Shown here: piece by piece, positions 25,091 to 32,158 of the stretch
Numbering within the stretch: the stretch's first letter is position 1
Layout: each line of letters opens with the position of its first letter
Assembly: GCA_024232965.1 (NCBI GenBank)
Contig: JACKQF010000015.1
Location: 1 to 40,975, forward strand
DNA length: 40,975 bases
From: Verrucomicrobiaceae bacterium
GTDB taxonomy: Bacteria; Verrucomicrobiota; Verrucomicrobiia; Verrucomicrobiales; Verrucomicrobiaceae
Direction: 5' to 3'
Notes under the pieces: generated by a model
What the model saw: only the letters and a program-made list of their open reading frames with translations
What the model was told of the DNA's origin: nothing
Database searches by the model: none
Program-made: the position numbers and the translations under genes

Positions 25091-26023
25091 TCACTCGACC
25101 ACGACGTCCACGGGTGTCTGTTGGTCGGCTGGCGTGGCCTTGTCTTTCAGGACCTTCAAGGCAGCTTCGATACCGAAGACCGCGAGGAGGTCACCATGTT
25201 GATCAGCGGTAGCGAGCACGCGGCCTTCGGCGATGAGCGGCTTCAAGGCAGCGATGTTGTCAAAACCGACGATCTTCACTTGGCCCGTTTTTCCAGCGGC
25301 TTGCACGGCGGCAGCGGCACCGATCGCCATGTTGTCATTGGCGCAGAGGAGGGCTTTGACATTCGGATTAGCCGCCAAGATTCCCGCAGCGACACCGTTG
25401 GCTTTTTCCATTTCCCACTGCCCGCTCTGCACCGTCACGATTTTCATTCCCGCCGCATTCATGGCGTCCTCAAAACCTGCGCGACGCTGCTGACTGTTGA
25501 AGGCGGTGGTCACGCCTTCGAGGATGGCGACCTCGTCGCCCGCTTTCAGTTGCTTGGCCAACACCTCGCCGACGGCCTTGGCCCCGGCGCGGTTGTCAGG
25601 ACCGACAAAGGGGGCGGTCAGTCCCGCTTGTGACAGCGTATCAGGATCGAGTTTGTTATCGATGTTGATGATCAGCACGCCAGCCGCTTGCGCACGCTTC
25701 AGGGCTGGGATCAGCGCCTTCGAATCGGCAGGTGCAATGACGATGGCCTGCACCCCTTGAGCGACCATTTGCTCCACGAGACCCACTTGTTCGGCGAGAT
25801 CCGTTTCGTTCTTGATGCCGTTGACGACGAGTTCGTATTCGGCGGCGTGTTGCGCTTGATGTTTTTTGGCCCCCTCTGCCATGGTTTGGAAGAACTCGTT
25901 GGCCAGCGATTTCATGACCAGCGCGACACGGGGCTTGTCCGTGGCGGGCTTGTCGGATTTGCCACAGCCAACGAACAACGAGAGCAGGGCGGTAGCGAAG
26001 AGGAGCCTTGTGGGTGTCATCAT
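25091..26023 (-). CDS. Ribose-type ABC transporter substrate-binding lipoprotein
   Basis: The N-terminus MMTPTRLLFATALLSLFVGC ends in a lipobox (LFVGC), so the protein is a lipoprotein. A TTG at 26032 would add three residues. PRVALVMKSLANEFFQTMAE, NGIKNETDLAEQVGLVEQMV, AIVIAPADSKALIPALKRAQ, GVLIINIDNKLDP, then VGPDNRAGAKAVGEVL are signatures of the RbsB/Peripla_BP_4 family that bind ribose, allose or similar sugars. It is first in the operon that includes the permease and two nucleoside hydrolases, consistent with ribose as ligand. Sixty-one bases separate this start from the stop of the cell-wall hydrolase gene upstream. No strong Shine-Dalgarno sequence is visible. Length 310 residues. Confidence 0.92.
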   Translation of the reverse strand: MMTPTRLLFATALLSLFVGCGKSDKPATDKPRVALVMKSLANEFFQTMAEGAKKHQAQHAAEYELVVNGIKNETDLAEQVGLVEQMVAQGVQAIVIAPADSKALIPALKRAQAAGVLIINIDNKLDPDTLSQAGLTAPFVGPDNRAGAKAVGEVLAKQLKAGDEVAILEGVTTAFNSQQRRAGFEDAMNAAGMKIVTVQSGQWEMEKANGVAAGILAANPNVKALLCANDNMAIGAAAAVQAAGKTGQVKIVGFDNIAALKPLIAEGRVLATADQHGDLLAVFGIEAALKVLKDKATPADQQTPVDVVVE

Positions 26024-26084
26024 GATAGCCAAGGATCATGACGGGACGCGCAGCAAGGTCCAGACATTTTTGAGCCGCCCCTCG

Positions 26085-26720
26085 TTAGAATGGCCAACGA
26101 TAAGGGTAACCCGGCACCAACTTGTCGCGAGGATAGGCCGCGATACGCACCTGATTGCCAGAATTCCCACTCAGCACCCAGACGCGAGTGCTTTCTAAGG
26201 CGTGCAGCAGACCCACATGGCCTGACGCCCCCGCTGACAGGGGCTGAAAAACCACGACCGCGCCGTAGGTGGCGCTGACAGCACGACCATAGTTTTTCCA
26301 GCTTGAGGCCAAACCGCTGCCCGTGCCGTTGTAGCCAGATTTTTTCATGCACCAGTTGAGAAAGGCAGAGCACCAACTGGTCTCGTCAGGCCCCGTCAGA
26401 CCGACACTGGCCAGATACTCCTTGATCCGCGGGTTATCCCCAGGATTCCACTCGTGCACCCCTTGCTCGCCGAGCGCCCTTTGCATCCACGGTGGTGGTT
26501 GGGGGCCACTCGTCGTCCACGCAGGGTTCGCGACCGGTTGCGCTACCGGCGCTGCAGCACCGCCCCTGACCTGGAGGGTTTGGCCGGGGTAGATGACGTG
26601 GCATTGATTGGGACTGCTGCACAGACCGGGGTTGTACTGCATGAACTCGGTCATGCCCATGCCAAATTTCCCCGCGATACGCGCGGGATAGTCTCCAGGC
26701 TGGACGATGTAGGCGGCCAT
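26085..26720 (-). CDS. LysM plus TIGR02594-like (NlpC/P60-type) cell-wall hydrolase
   Basis: Residues about 3-52 are a LysM domain (YIVQPGDYPARIAGKFGM, then PGLCSSPNQCHVIYPGQTLQ). After a Pro/Ala linker, PPWMQRALGEQGVHEW and NPRIKEYLASVG, then ETSWCSAFLNWCMKKSGYNG, GSGLASSWKNYG and ASGHVGLLHAL match the TIGR02594 branch of papain-like peptidoglycan hydrolases. C117 and H168 are the likely catalytic pair. There is no signal peptide before LysM. It may be released by lysis, by a non-classical route or from a phage-derived system; similar proteins do occur in prophages, but no other phage gene is near. It is divergent from the nitrilase gene. Length 211 residues. Confidence 0.82.
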   Translation of the reverse strand: MAAYIVQPGDYPARIAGKFGMGMTEFMQYNPGLCSSPNQCHVIYPGQTLQVRGGAAAPVAQPVANPAWTTSGPQPPPWMQRALGEQGVHEWNPGDNPRIKEYLASVGLTGPDETSWCSAFLNWCMKKSGYNGTGSGLASSWKNYGRAVSATYGAVVVFQPLSAGASGHVGLLHALESTRVWVLSGNSGNQVRIAAYPRDKLVPGYPYRWPF

Positions 26721-26799
26721 GATGGCTACGATTCACCCGCGAGCTACCGAACGCAAGGAAGTTGATTCCCTGCCAAAGTGATCCGAAGATCAGCACACG

Positions 26800-27567
26800 A
26801 TGAAAGTTCACGCCATTCAGCTCGATTGCGCATGGGAAGACAAACCTTCTAGTTTTCAAAAAGCCCGCACCCTTGTCCAGGCCGCCCACGTCGCCGCTGG
26901 GGACTTTGTCGTTTTGCCCGAGATGTTTTCCACAGGATTCACGCTCGACACAAAGATCAGCAGCCAGAGTGCGGCGCGCGAGGACGAAGGATTTCTCGCC
27001 GGACTGGCACAGGAGCTTCAGTGCTGCGTGATGGGCGGAGTCGTGAGTCCGGCGGAGGGAAAGCCACTGAATGAGGCCGTCGCTTTTGCGCCCGATGGAT
27101 CGCTGCTGTGCCGATATGCCAAACAACAACCCTTCACCTTCGGCGGCGAATCGGCCGTGCATGGTCGGGGTTCGCGCCCGACTCGGTTTGAGTGGGGCGG
27201 ATTTCGCATTGCGCCCCTGATTTGCTACGACTTGCGTTTTCCAGAGCTGGCGCGCGCCGCGGTGGCGCAGGGAGTGGACATGCTGGTCTACATCGCCAGT
27301 TGGCCCATCAAGCGCCAGCAGCACTGGATCACCCTGCTTCAGGCACGGGCGATCGAAAACCTCGCCTTTGTGGTGGGAGTGAATCGCTGCGGCCAAGACC
27401 CGCAGTTCACCTATTCAGGCCGTTCGCTGGTGGTCGATCCTCATGGAATCATCATCGCCGATGCCGCAGAAAGGGAGGGTGTAGCGAGTGTGGAGTGCCT
27501 TCCAGCGGTCGCGCAGGCATGGCGGCGCGATTTCCCAGCGCTCCAGGATGCCGGGATTACGGTTTGA
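26800..27567 (+). CDS. Carbon-nitrogen hydrolase, nitrilase superfamily (omega-amidase-like)
   Basis: The Glu-Lys-Cys triad is visible: E41 in VVLPEMFSTGF, K108 in RYAKQQPF and C142 in PLICYDLRFPE. GFTLD, PFTFGGES and YIASWPIKRQQHWITLLQAR match the YafV/Nit2-like omega-amidase branch, which hydrolyses alpha-ketoglutaramate or related amides. There is no signal peptide, so it is cytoplasmic. Its 255 residues are typical. It is divergent from the LysM hydrolase with 79 bases between starts, and the YchF gene follows after 50 bases on the same strand. Substrate within the family cannot be settled by sequence inspection. Confidence 0.88.
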   Translation: MKVHAIQLDCAWEDKPSSFQKARTLVQAAHVAAGDFVVLPEMFSTGFTLDTKISSQSAAREDEGFLAGLAQELQCCVMGGVVSPAEGKPLNEAVAFAPDGSLLCRYAKQQPFTFGGESAVHGRGSRPTRFEWGGFRIAPLICYDLRFPELARAAVAQGVDMLVYIASWPIKRQQHWITLLQARAIENLAFVVGVNRCGQDPQFTYSGRSLVVDPHGIIIADAAEREGVASVECLPAVAQAWRRDFPALQDAGITV

Positions 27568-27617
27568 ATACCTTCTGGACTTGCGCACGGCGCTGAAGGC
27601 ACTAACCTGCGCGCCCT

Positions 27618-28733
27618 ATGCTCCAGGCAGGTATCGTCGGTCTCCCAAACGTTGGCAAATCCACCCTCTTCAATGCGGTCACACGCACGCGGAAGGCGGA
27701 GGCGGCGAACTATCCCTTTTGCACCATTGATCCCAATCAGGGCATCGTGGTCGTCCCTGATGAGCGCCTAGCGGTGCTCTCCAAGATCTCGGGCTCGCAC
27801 AAACTGATCCCCGCGACTATCGAGTTCGTCGATATCGCAGGACTGGTCAAAGGCGCGAGCAAGGGCGAAGGCCTTGGCAATAAGTTCCTGAGCCACATCC
27901 GCGAAGTCGATGCGATCGTCCACGTCGTGCGCTGTTTTGAAAACAGCGATATCCACCACGTCGATGGCAATGTGGATCCGATCCGCGACATCGAAGTCAT
28001 CAATACAGAATTGATCCTCGCCGACCTTGAGGCCGTGACACGCCGTAAAGAGCGCAACGAAAAAAAGGCCAAGAGCGGCGACAAAGAAGCCAAGGCCGAA
28101 ATCGCCGTGTGTGAAATGCTGCTGCCGCACCTGGACATGATGAAGCCTGCGATCACGCTGGATTGCAGCGACGATGACCGCAAGATCATCAAGGGATTCT
28201 TCCTTCTCAGCTCCAAGCCCTGCATTTACGCCTGCAACGTCTCGGAAAGTGAGTTGGCATCTGCCATCAATAGTCCAGATCAGCATCCCCAGGTCAAAGT
28301 GGTGCGCGACTACGTCGCCCAGGCTCACGGAGCCTCCGCCGTGGTCGTGAGCGCCGCGATCGAGAGCGAACTGATCGACCTTTCCACCGAAGAAGCCACC
28401 GAGTACTTGAAAGACATCGGTGTCGGCGATAGCGGCGTCTCCCGCCTCATCAAGAGCGTCTATGATTTGCTGGGGCTGCAGACTTATCTGACCACGGGCG
28501 AAAAAGAAACGCGCGCTTGGACCATCACCAAGGGCATGAAGGCCCCCCAAGCTGCTGGCGTGATCCATGGTGACTTTGAGCGTGGCTTCATCGCCGCACA
28601 GATTGTGAGCTTTGACGATCTCGTCGCCCTTGGCTCCGAAGCCAAAGCGCGCGAGGCTGGCAAGCTGCGCATCGAGGGCAAGGAATACGTCATGCGCGAT
28701 GGCGATGTGGTCGAATGGCGCTTCAACGTCTGA
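27618..28733 (+). CDS. ychF: Redox-regulated ATPase YchF (Obg/TRAFAC family)
   Basis: The protein opens with GIVGLPNVGKSTLFNAVTRT, whose P-loop GLPNVGKS spans residues 8-15. TIEFVDIAGLVKGASKGEGL is the G3 region and is nearly invariant in YchF. NKFLSHIREVDAIVHVVRCF and a coiled helical insertion (TRRKERNEKKAKSGDKEAKA) follow. The C-terminal TGS domain is clear (GLQTYLTTGEKETRAWTITK, then GVIHGDFERGFIAAQIVSFD and GKEYVMRDGDVVEWRFNV). YchF binds ATP in preference to GTP, associates with the ribosome and affects translation initiation and oxidative stress response. Length 371 residues is close to the usual 363. The MnmM gene begins four bases after its stop. Confidence 0.97.
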   Translation: MLQAGIVGLPNVGKSTLFNAVTRTRKAEAANYPFCTIDPNQGIVVVPDERLAVLSKISGSHKLIPATIEFVDIAGLVKGASKGEGLGNKFLSHIREVDAIVHVVRCFENSDIHHVDGNVDPIRDIEVINTELILADLEAVTRRKERNEKKAKSGDKEAKAEIAVCEMLLPHLDMMKPAITLDCSDDDRKIIKGFFLLSSKPCIYACNVSESELASAINSPDQHPQVKVVRDYVAQAHGASAVVVSAAIESELIDLSTEEATEYLKDIGVGDSGVSRLIKSVYDLLGLQTYLTTGEKETRAWTITKGMKAPQAAGVIHGDFERGFIAAQIVSFDDLVALGSEAKAREAGKLRIEGKEYVMRDGDVVEWRFNV

Positions 28734-28737
28734 TGCC

Positions 28738-29343
28738 ATGGACTCCAGAGGCCCGCGTTTGGCTAGTCCCAGTGGCGGACTTCCGTCCGCTGTGCGCTGG
28801 GCGCAGTTGATCCTCGCAGACCGCATCCAGCCAGGTGATATCGTCATTGATGCCACTGCTGGCAACGGTCACGACACGCTTTTCCTGGCACAACACGTCC
28901 TACCCGGCGGGCATGTACACGCCTTTGATCGCCAAGCTGCCGCAATCGAATCCACTCGTGCGCGGCTGATCGCCGCAGGAATTGCTGAGACGGATTTCAC
29001 GCTGCATCATGCCAGTCACGACACAATGGGCAGCGTCGTTCCCTGCGGGAGTGTCCGCGCGATCATGTTTAACCTCGGCTATCTTCCCGGATCAGACAAA
29101 AGCATCATCACGGAGACGCCATCGACCTTATCAGCCTCAAAGCAGGCGCTGGAGATCCTTGCACCGGGCGGACTAATGTCGATCAACGTCTATCCAGGCC
29201 ACGAAGGTGGTGCCGACGAAGGCCGCGCCATTGCCGAATGGGTAGCCACGCTGGAGCCACGCGCCTGGGAGGTGCAGCACCTGCGCCCGATCAATCGCCA
29301 AGCCAGCCCGCCAGAGTGTTGGTTGTTTTGGAAGCGAACTTAG
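28738..29343 (+). CDS. mnmM: tRNA mnm5s2U34 methyltransferase-like protein (MnmM/YtqB family)
   Basis: IVIDATAGNGHDTLFLAQHV is the SAM-binding motif of the YtqB/MnmM branch (rRNA_methylase Pfam family), and IMFNLGYLPGSDKSIITETP, then GGLMSINVYPGHEGGADEGR are equally typical. The family methylates the aminomethyl group of the tRNA wobble base at U34 in bacteria lacking MnmC. The start is the ATG four bases after the ychF stop, giving 201 residues. Codons 13-18 coincide with a GCGGAC-TTCC-GTCCGC hairpin, so the first 18 residues may be a late extension; a GTG at 28792 is an alternative start. The gene converges on rsmE. Confidence 0.82.
   Translation: MDSRGPRLASPSGGLPSAVRWAQLILADRIQPGDIVIDATAGNGHDTLFLAQHVLPGGHVHAFDRQAAAIESTRARLIAAGIAETDFTLHHASHDTMGSVVPCGSVRAIMFNLGYLPGSDKSIITETPSTLSASKQALEILAPGGLMSINVYPGHEGGADEGRAIAEWVATLEPRAWEVQHLRPINRQASPPECWLFWKRT
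28775..28790. repeat. Hairpin (GCGGAC-TTCC-GTCCGC) inside the start of the methyltransferase gene
   Basis: A perfect six-base inverted repeat with a four-base loop lies within the first 18 codons. The GCGGACTTC..GTCCGC form resembles small dispersed hairpins common in verrucomicrobial intergenic DNA. That resemblance is from memory and not verified. Confidence 0.4.
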
Positions 29344-29351
29344 ATCTAGAG

Positions 29352-30092
29352 TTACGCCTCCACGTTGCGTGCCTCGTGAGTCAGCACGGCGAGCCCTGCG
29401 ATGGCCGCAGTCTCGGCTCGAAGAATCAGCGGCCCGAGGGTGATCGCCTGGAAACCCGCACGCAAAGCTTGGTCAACCTCCTCGGCACTAAAATCTCCTT
29501 CAGGACCAATCGCCAACCGCACCCATGCAGGACGCGGCCCAGGGCCTAACTGGTGAGGGATTGCCCGGCGCTTTTCATCCAGCGCTGCGATGTAATTGAG
29601 CCCACCCGATAAGTCACCCTTCATCACCTTGTCCCATCTCATAATACCATGAAGCTCAGGCAAAAAGGGTGTGTGACACTGCTTGGCGGATTCCAGCATC
29701 AGCCGTCGCCACTTGACCAGTTTCTTCTCTGCCTGATCTCCGTCCAATTGCACGACGCAGCGCTCAGTAATGACAGGCTGAACCGACGCGGCTCCGAGTT
29801 CTACCGCTTTTTCTAGCATCCACTCAAACGCCTGACCCTTAATCAACGGTGCAATGAGGTGCACCGGCAGTCCACTGCGCTGGTGTTGATCCACAGATTG
29901 CAGGTTGAAGGAAAGCGATGCCTTCTCGACCTGCGTGATCTCCGCGACAGCCACGCGCCCACTGCCGTCAAAGATCTCGATCAAATCCCCGGCCCGTTTT
30001 CGCAAAACACGCGCCGCGTGCTCCGCCTCCTCGCCGCGCAGGACGCCCGCCGACCAGTCGGCGGCAGGCAAATGGAAGCGACTTAGCGACAT
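29352..30092 (-). CDS. rsmE: 16S rRNA m3U1498 methyltransferase RsmE
   Basis: The N-terminal PUA-like part (RGEEAEHAARVLRKRAGDLI, then EIFDGSGRVAVAEI) is followed by the SPOUT knot: VHLIAPLIKGQAFEWMLEKA, VELGAASVQPVITERCVVQL, MLESAKQCHTPFLPEL, RLAIGPEGDFSAEEVDQALR and TLGPLILRAETAAIAGL. These are family signatures for methylation of U1498 in 16S rRNA. Length 246 residues is normal. The gene starts nine bases after the stop of rmlA on the same strand, so the two are probably co-transcribed, and it converges on the MnmM gene with eight bases between stops. Confidence 0.96.
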   Translation of the reverse strand: MSLSRFHLPAADWSAGVLRGEEAEHAARVLRKRAGDLIEIFDGSGRVAVAEITQVEKASLSFNLQSVDQHQRSGLPVHLIAPLIKGQAFEWMLEKAVELGAASVQPVITERCVVQLDGDQAEKKLVKWRRLMLESAKQCHTPFLPELHGIMRWDKVMKGDLSGGLNYIAALDEKRRAIPHQLGPGPRPAWVRLAIGPEGDFSAEEVDQALRAGFQAITLGPLILRAETAAIAGLAVLTHEARNVEA

Positions 30093-30101
30093 CAGCGTTG
30101 G

Positions 30102-31010
30102 CTATTGCATGGGACCCGCACCGCTGCCGATGCGGTCGTATTGGGCCAGCTTTTTCAAGTAGTCCGCATACTCCGTTTTGCCAAGTCGATCCGCTGTGGC
30201 GAGGAGTTCATCCTTGCTGATCCAGCGCTTGCTGTAGGCGATCTCTTCCAGGCAGGCGATCTTCAGCCCCTGGCGATGCTGGATGACCTTCACAAAGTCT
30301 GTGGCCTCTGCCAGCGCATCGGGAGACCCCGTATCGAGCCAAGCCGTACCTCGGCCCAGCACCTCGACATTCAGGTTTCCCTCATCCAGGTAGATGCGAT
30401 TGAGGTCCGTGATCTCGAGTTCACCCCGCGGCGATGGCTTCAAAGAGGCTGCGATGTCACAGACGCGCTCGTCGTAAAAGTAGATCCCTGGGACAGCGTA
30501 GTTGCTCTTGGGTTGCGCAGGTTTTTCCTCCAACGAGATCGCACGCCCAGCAGAGTCGAATTCGACGACGCCATAAATCTCTGGCGTTGCCGTGTAGTAA
30601 CCAAAGATCGTGGCACCTGTCTCCTGCTGACTAGCGTTTTCGATGGCCTTGCGGAACTGACTACCGTAAAAAAGATTGTCACCGAGGACCAACGCGCCTT
30701 TGCCTCCGTCCATGAAATCGCGACCGATGAGGAATGCCTGAGCCAACCCCTCGGGTTTTGGCTGCTCTGCATATTCAAAGCGAACGCCCCACTGCGATCC
30801 ATCGCCAAGCAGTTTGCGAAAGTTTGGCAGATCGTGGGGAGTGGAGATGATCAAGATGTCCCGGATATCTGCCAGCAGCAGCGCGGAGATGGGGTAATAG
30901 ATCATCGGCTTGTCATACACGGGCATGAGCTGTTTGCTCACCGCGATGGTCAGTGGATAAAGCCGAGTGCCGGATCCTCCGGCGAGAACGATACCTTTGC
31001 GATTGGACAT
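30102..31010 (-). CDS. rfbA: Glucose-1-phosphate thymidylyltransferase (RmlA/RfbA)
   Basis: KGIVLAGGSGTRLYPLTIAV is the nucleotide-binding signature, followed by SKQLMPVYDKPMIYYPISAL, GLAQAFLIGRDFM, ALVLGDNLFYG, GATIFGYYTATPEIYGVVEF, SLEEKPAQPKSNYAVPGIYF and GTAWLDTGSPDALAEATDFV. These are diagnostic for RmlA, which makes dTDP-glucose from dTTP and glucose-1-phosphate for rhamnose and other deoxysugar synthesis. Length 302 residues is normal. The companion genes rmlB, rmlC and rmlD are absent from the window, so the rest of the pathway lies elsewhere. It ends nine bases before rsmE and is 101 bases downstream of queG. Confidence 0.96.
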   Translation of the reverse strand: MSNRKGIVLAGGSGTRLYPLTIAVSKQLMPVYDKPMIYYPISALLLADIRDILIISTPHDLPNFRKLLGDGSQWGVRFEYAEQPKPEGLAQAFLIGRDFMDGGKGALVLGDNLFYGSQFRKAIENASQQETGATIFGYYTATPEIYGVVEFDSAGRAISLEEKPAQPKSNYAVPGIYFYDERVCDIAASLKPSPRGELEITDLNRIYLDEGNLNVEVLGRGTAWLDTGSPDALAEATDFVKVIQHRQGLKIACLEEIAYSKRWISKDELLATADRLGKTEYADYLKKLAQYDRIGSGAGPMQ

Positions 31011-31111
31011 AAAGTAGGAGCGGCCAGCATGGCAAGGCGGGCCGCAGATTGCAAGAGCCGGATTTAGGGCTACTTCGCGGCTGAGTGAGTGGGGTGGGGC
31101 CGCAGGGAGTG

Positions 31112-32152
31112 CTAAGAGGCCATTCGGCGCTGGATTTCTTGCGCTGCCCAGGCGGCGTGTTCAGCGATCAGCGGGTGGGGATCTTGGACGGCCGATTCCA
31201 GGGCAGGCAGATCCTCTGCGGTGCCCACGTTCCCCAGCGCGACGCAGACATTGCGGAGGAAGGCTGGGCGTTTGATGCGCTTGATGGGGCTCTTTTTGAA
31301 AAGGAGACGGAAAGCCTCGTCATCGAGCTTCAAGAAGTCTCGCAGCGGGTGCTGGAAGACGCTCTCTCTGGCCGCGAAGGTGGCCTCGTGGGAAACCTGG
31401 GAAAAGCGGTTCCAAGGGCAGGCGTCGAGACAGTCGTCACAGCCATAAATGCGATCGCCGATGGCATGTCGAAATTCTTCCGGGATGGAGCCCTTATTTT
31501 CGATGGTGAGATACGAAATGCAGCGCCTGGCATCGAGTCGGCGGGGAGCGGTGATCGCCGCAGTCGGACACGCGGTCATGCATCGCGTGCAACTACCACA
31601 AAGATCGCGACCCTTTTCGTCGGCAGTGAGATCGAGCGTGGTGATGATCTCCGCCAAAAAGAACCATGTGCCCAGTTGGCGATGGATTTGCATTGTACTC
31701 TTGCCTCCCCAGCCGAGTCCAGATTCGCTGGCAAAATCTCGTTCTAAGACGGGCCCAGTATCGACATATGACCGCTGCGTGCCGCCATGCTGCACCAGCA
31801 GAGCATCTAGCTCCTTTAGCTTTGGCCCGATGAGATCATGGTAGTCCTCGTTCCAGGCATAGCGCGCAATCCGATACTGCGGATTCGGTGGAGGACCACC
31901 CTGCCAATAATTCATTGCCAGGACGATGACGCTGCGCGCACCAGGCACCACGAGCCTAGGATCGCTGCGCCGCTCTGGGTCACGCGCCATCCAGACCATA
32001 TCGCCATGCTTCCCGGCGTCGATCCATTCTTTGAGCAGCGCACGGTGCGCGGCGGGATTCGCTGCGGCAATACGGCAATCGCCAAAGCCCAGGCGATGGG
32101 CTTCGGCGATGATCTTAGCCTTCAGATCCAGCAATGGTTCGGCGGCTTGCAC
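31112..32152 (-). CDS. queG: Epoxyqueuosine reductase QueG
   Basis: The enzyme carries out the last step of queuosine synthesis in tRNA, reducing epoxyqueuosine with cobalamin and two 4Fe-4S clusters. AHRLGFGDCRIAAANPAAHR opens the cobalamin-binding region. YVDTGPVLERDFASESGLGW, then GGKSTMQIHRQLGTWFFLAE are diagnostic. The first cluster ligands are in CGSCTRCMTACPTAAI and the second in IYGCDDCLDACPWNRFS. A C-terminal HEAT-like repeat (AFLRNVCVALGNVGTAEDLP, then ALESAVQDPHPLIAEHAAWA) is also family-typical. Length 346 residues. It begins six bases after the stop of the epimerase-shikimate kinase gene, in an operon with it and the amidase-like gene. Confidence 0.96.
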   Translation of the reverse strand: MQAAEPLLDLKAKIIAEAHRLGFGDCRIAAANPAAHRALLKEWIDAGKHGDMVWMARDPERRSDPRLVVPGARSVIVLAMNYWQGGPPPNPQYRIARYAWNEDYHDLIGPKLKELDALLVQHGGTQRSYVDTGPVLERDFASESGLGWGGKSTMQIHRQLGTWFFLAEIITTLDLTADEKGRDLCGSCTRCMTACPTAAITAPRRLDARRCISYLTIENKGSIPEEFRHAIGDRIYGCDDCLDACPWNRFSQVSHEATFAARESVFQHPLRDFLKLDDEAFRLLFKKSPIKRIKRPAFLRNVCVALGNVGTAEDLPALESAVQDPHPLIAEHAAWAAQEIQRRMAS

Positions 32153-32158
32153 GGTGGG

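Noticed and set aside
26082..26100. TCGTT-N9-AACGA near the start of the ribose operon as a second site for the chimeric regulator
   Set aside because: The half-sites are only five bases and are arranged opposite to the dyad at 19722, so a chance match is likely.
26434..28865. Minus-strand frames opposite the nitrilase and YchF genes
   Set aside because: They duplicate the reverse reading of well-known genes and carry no own motifs; the first also runs through the LysM gene in another frame.
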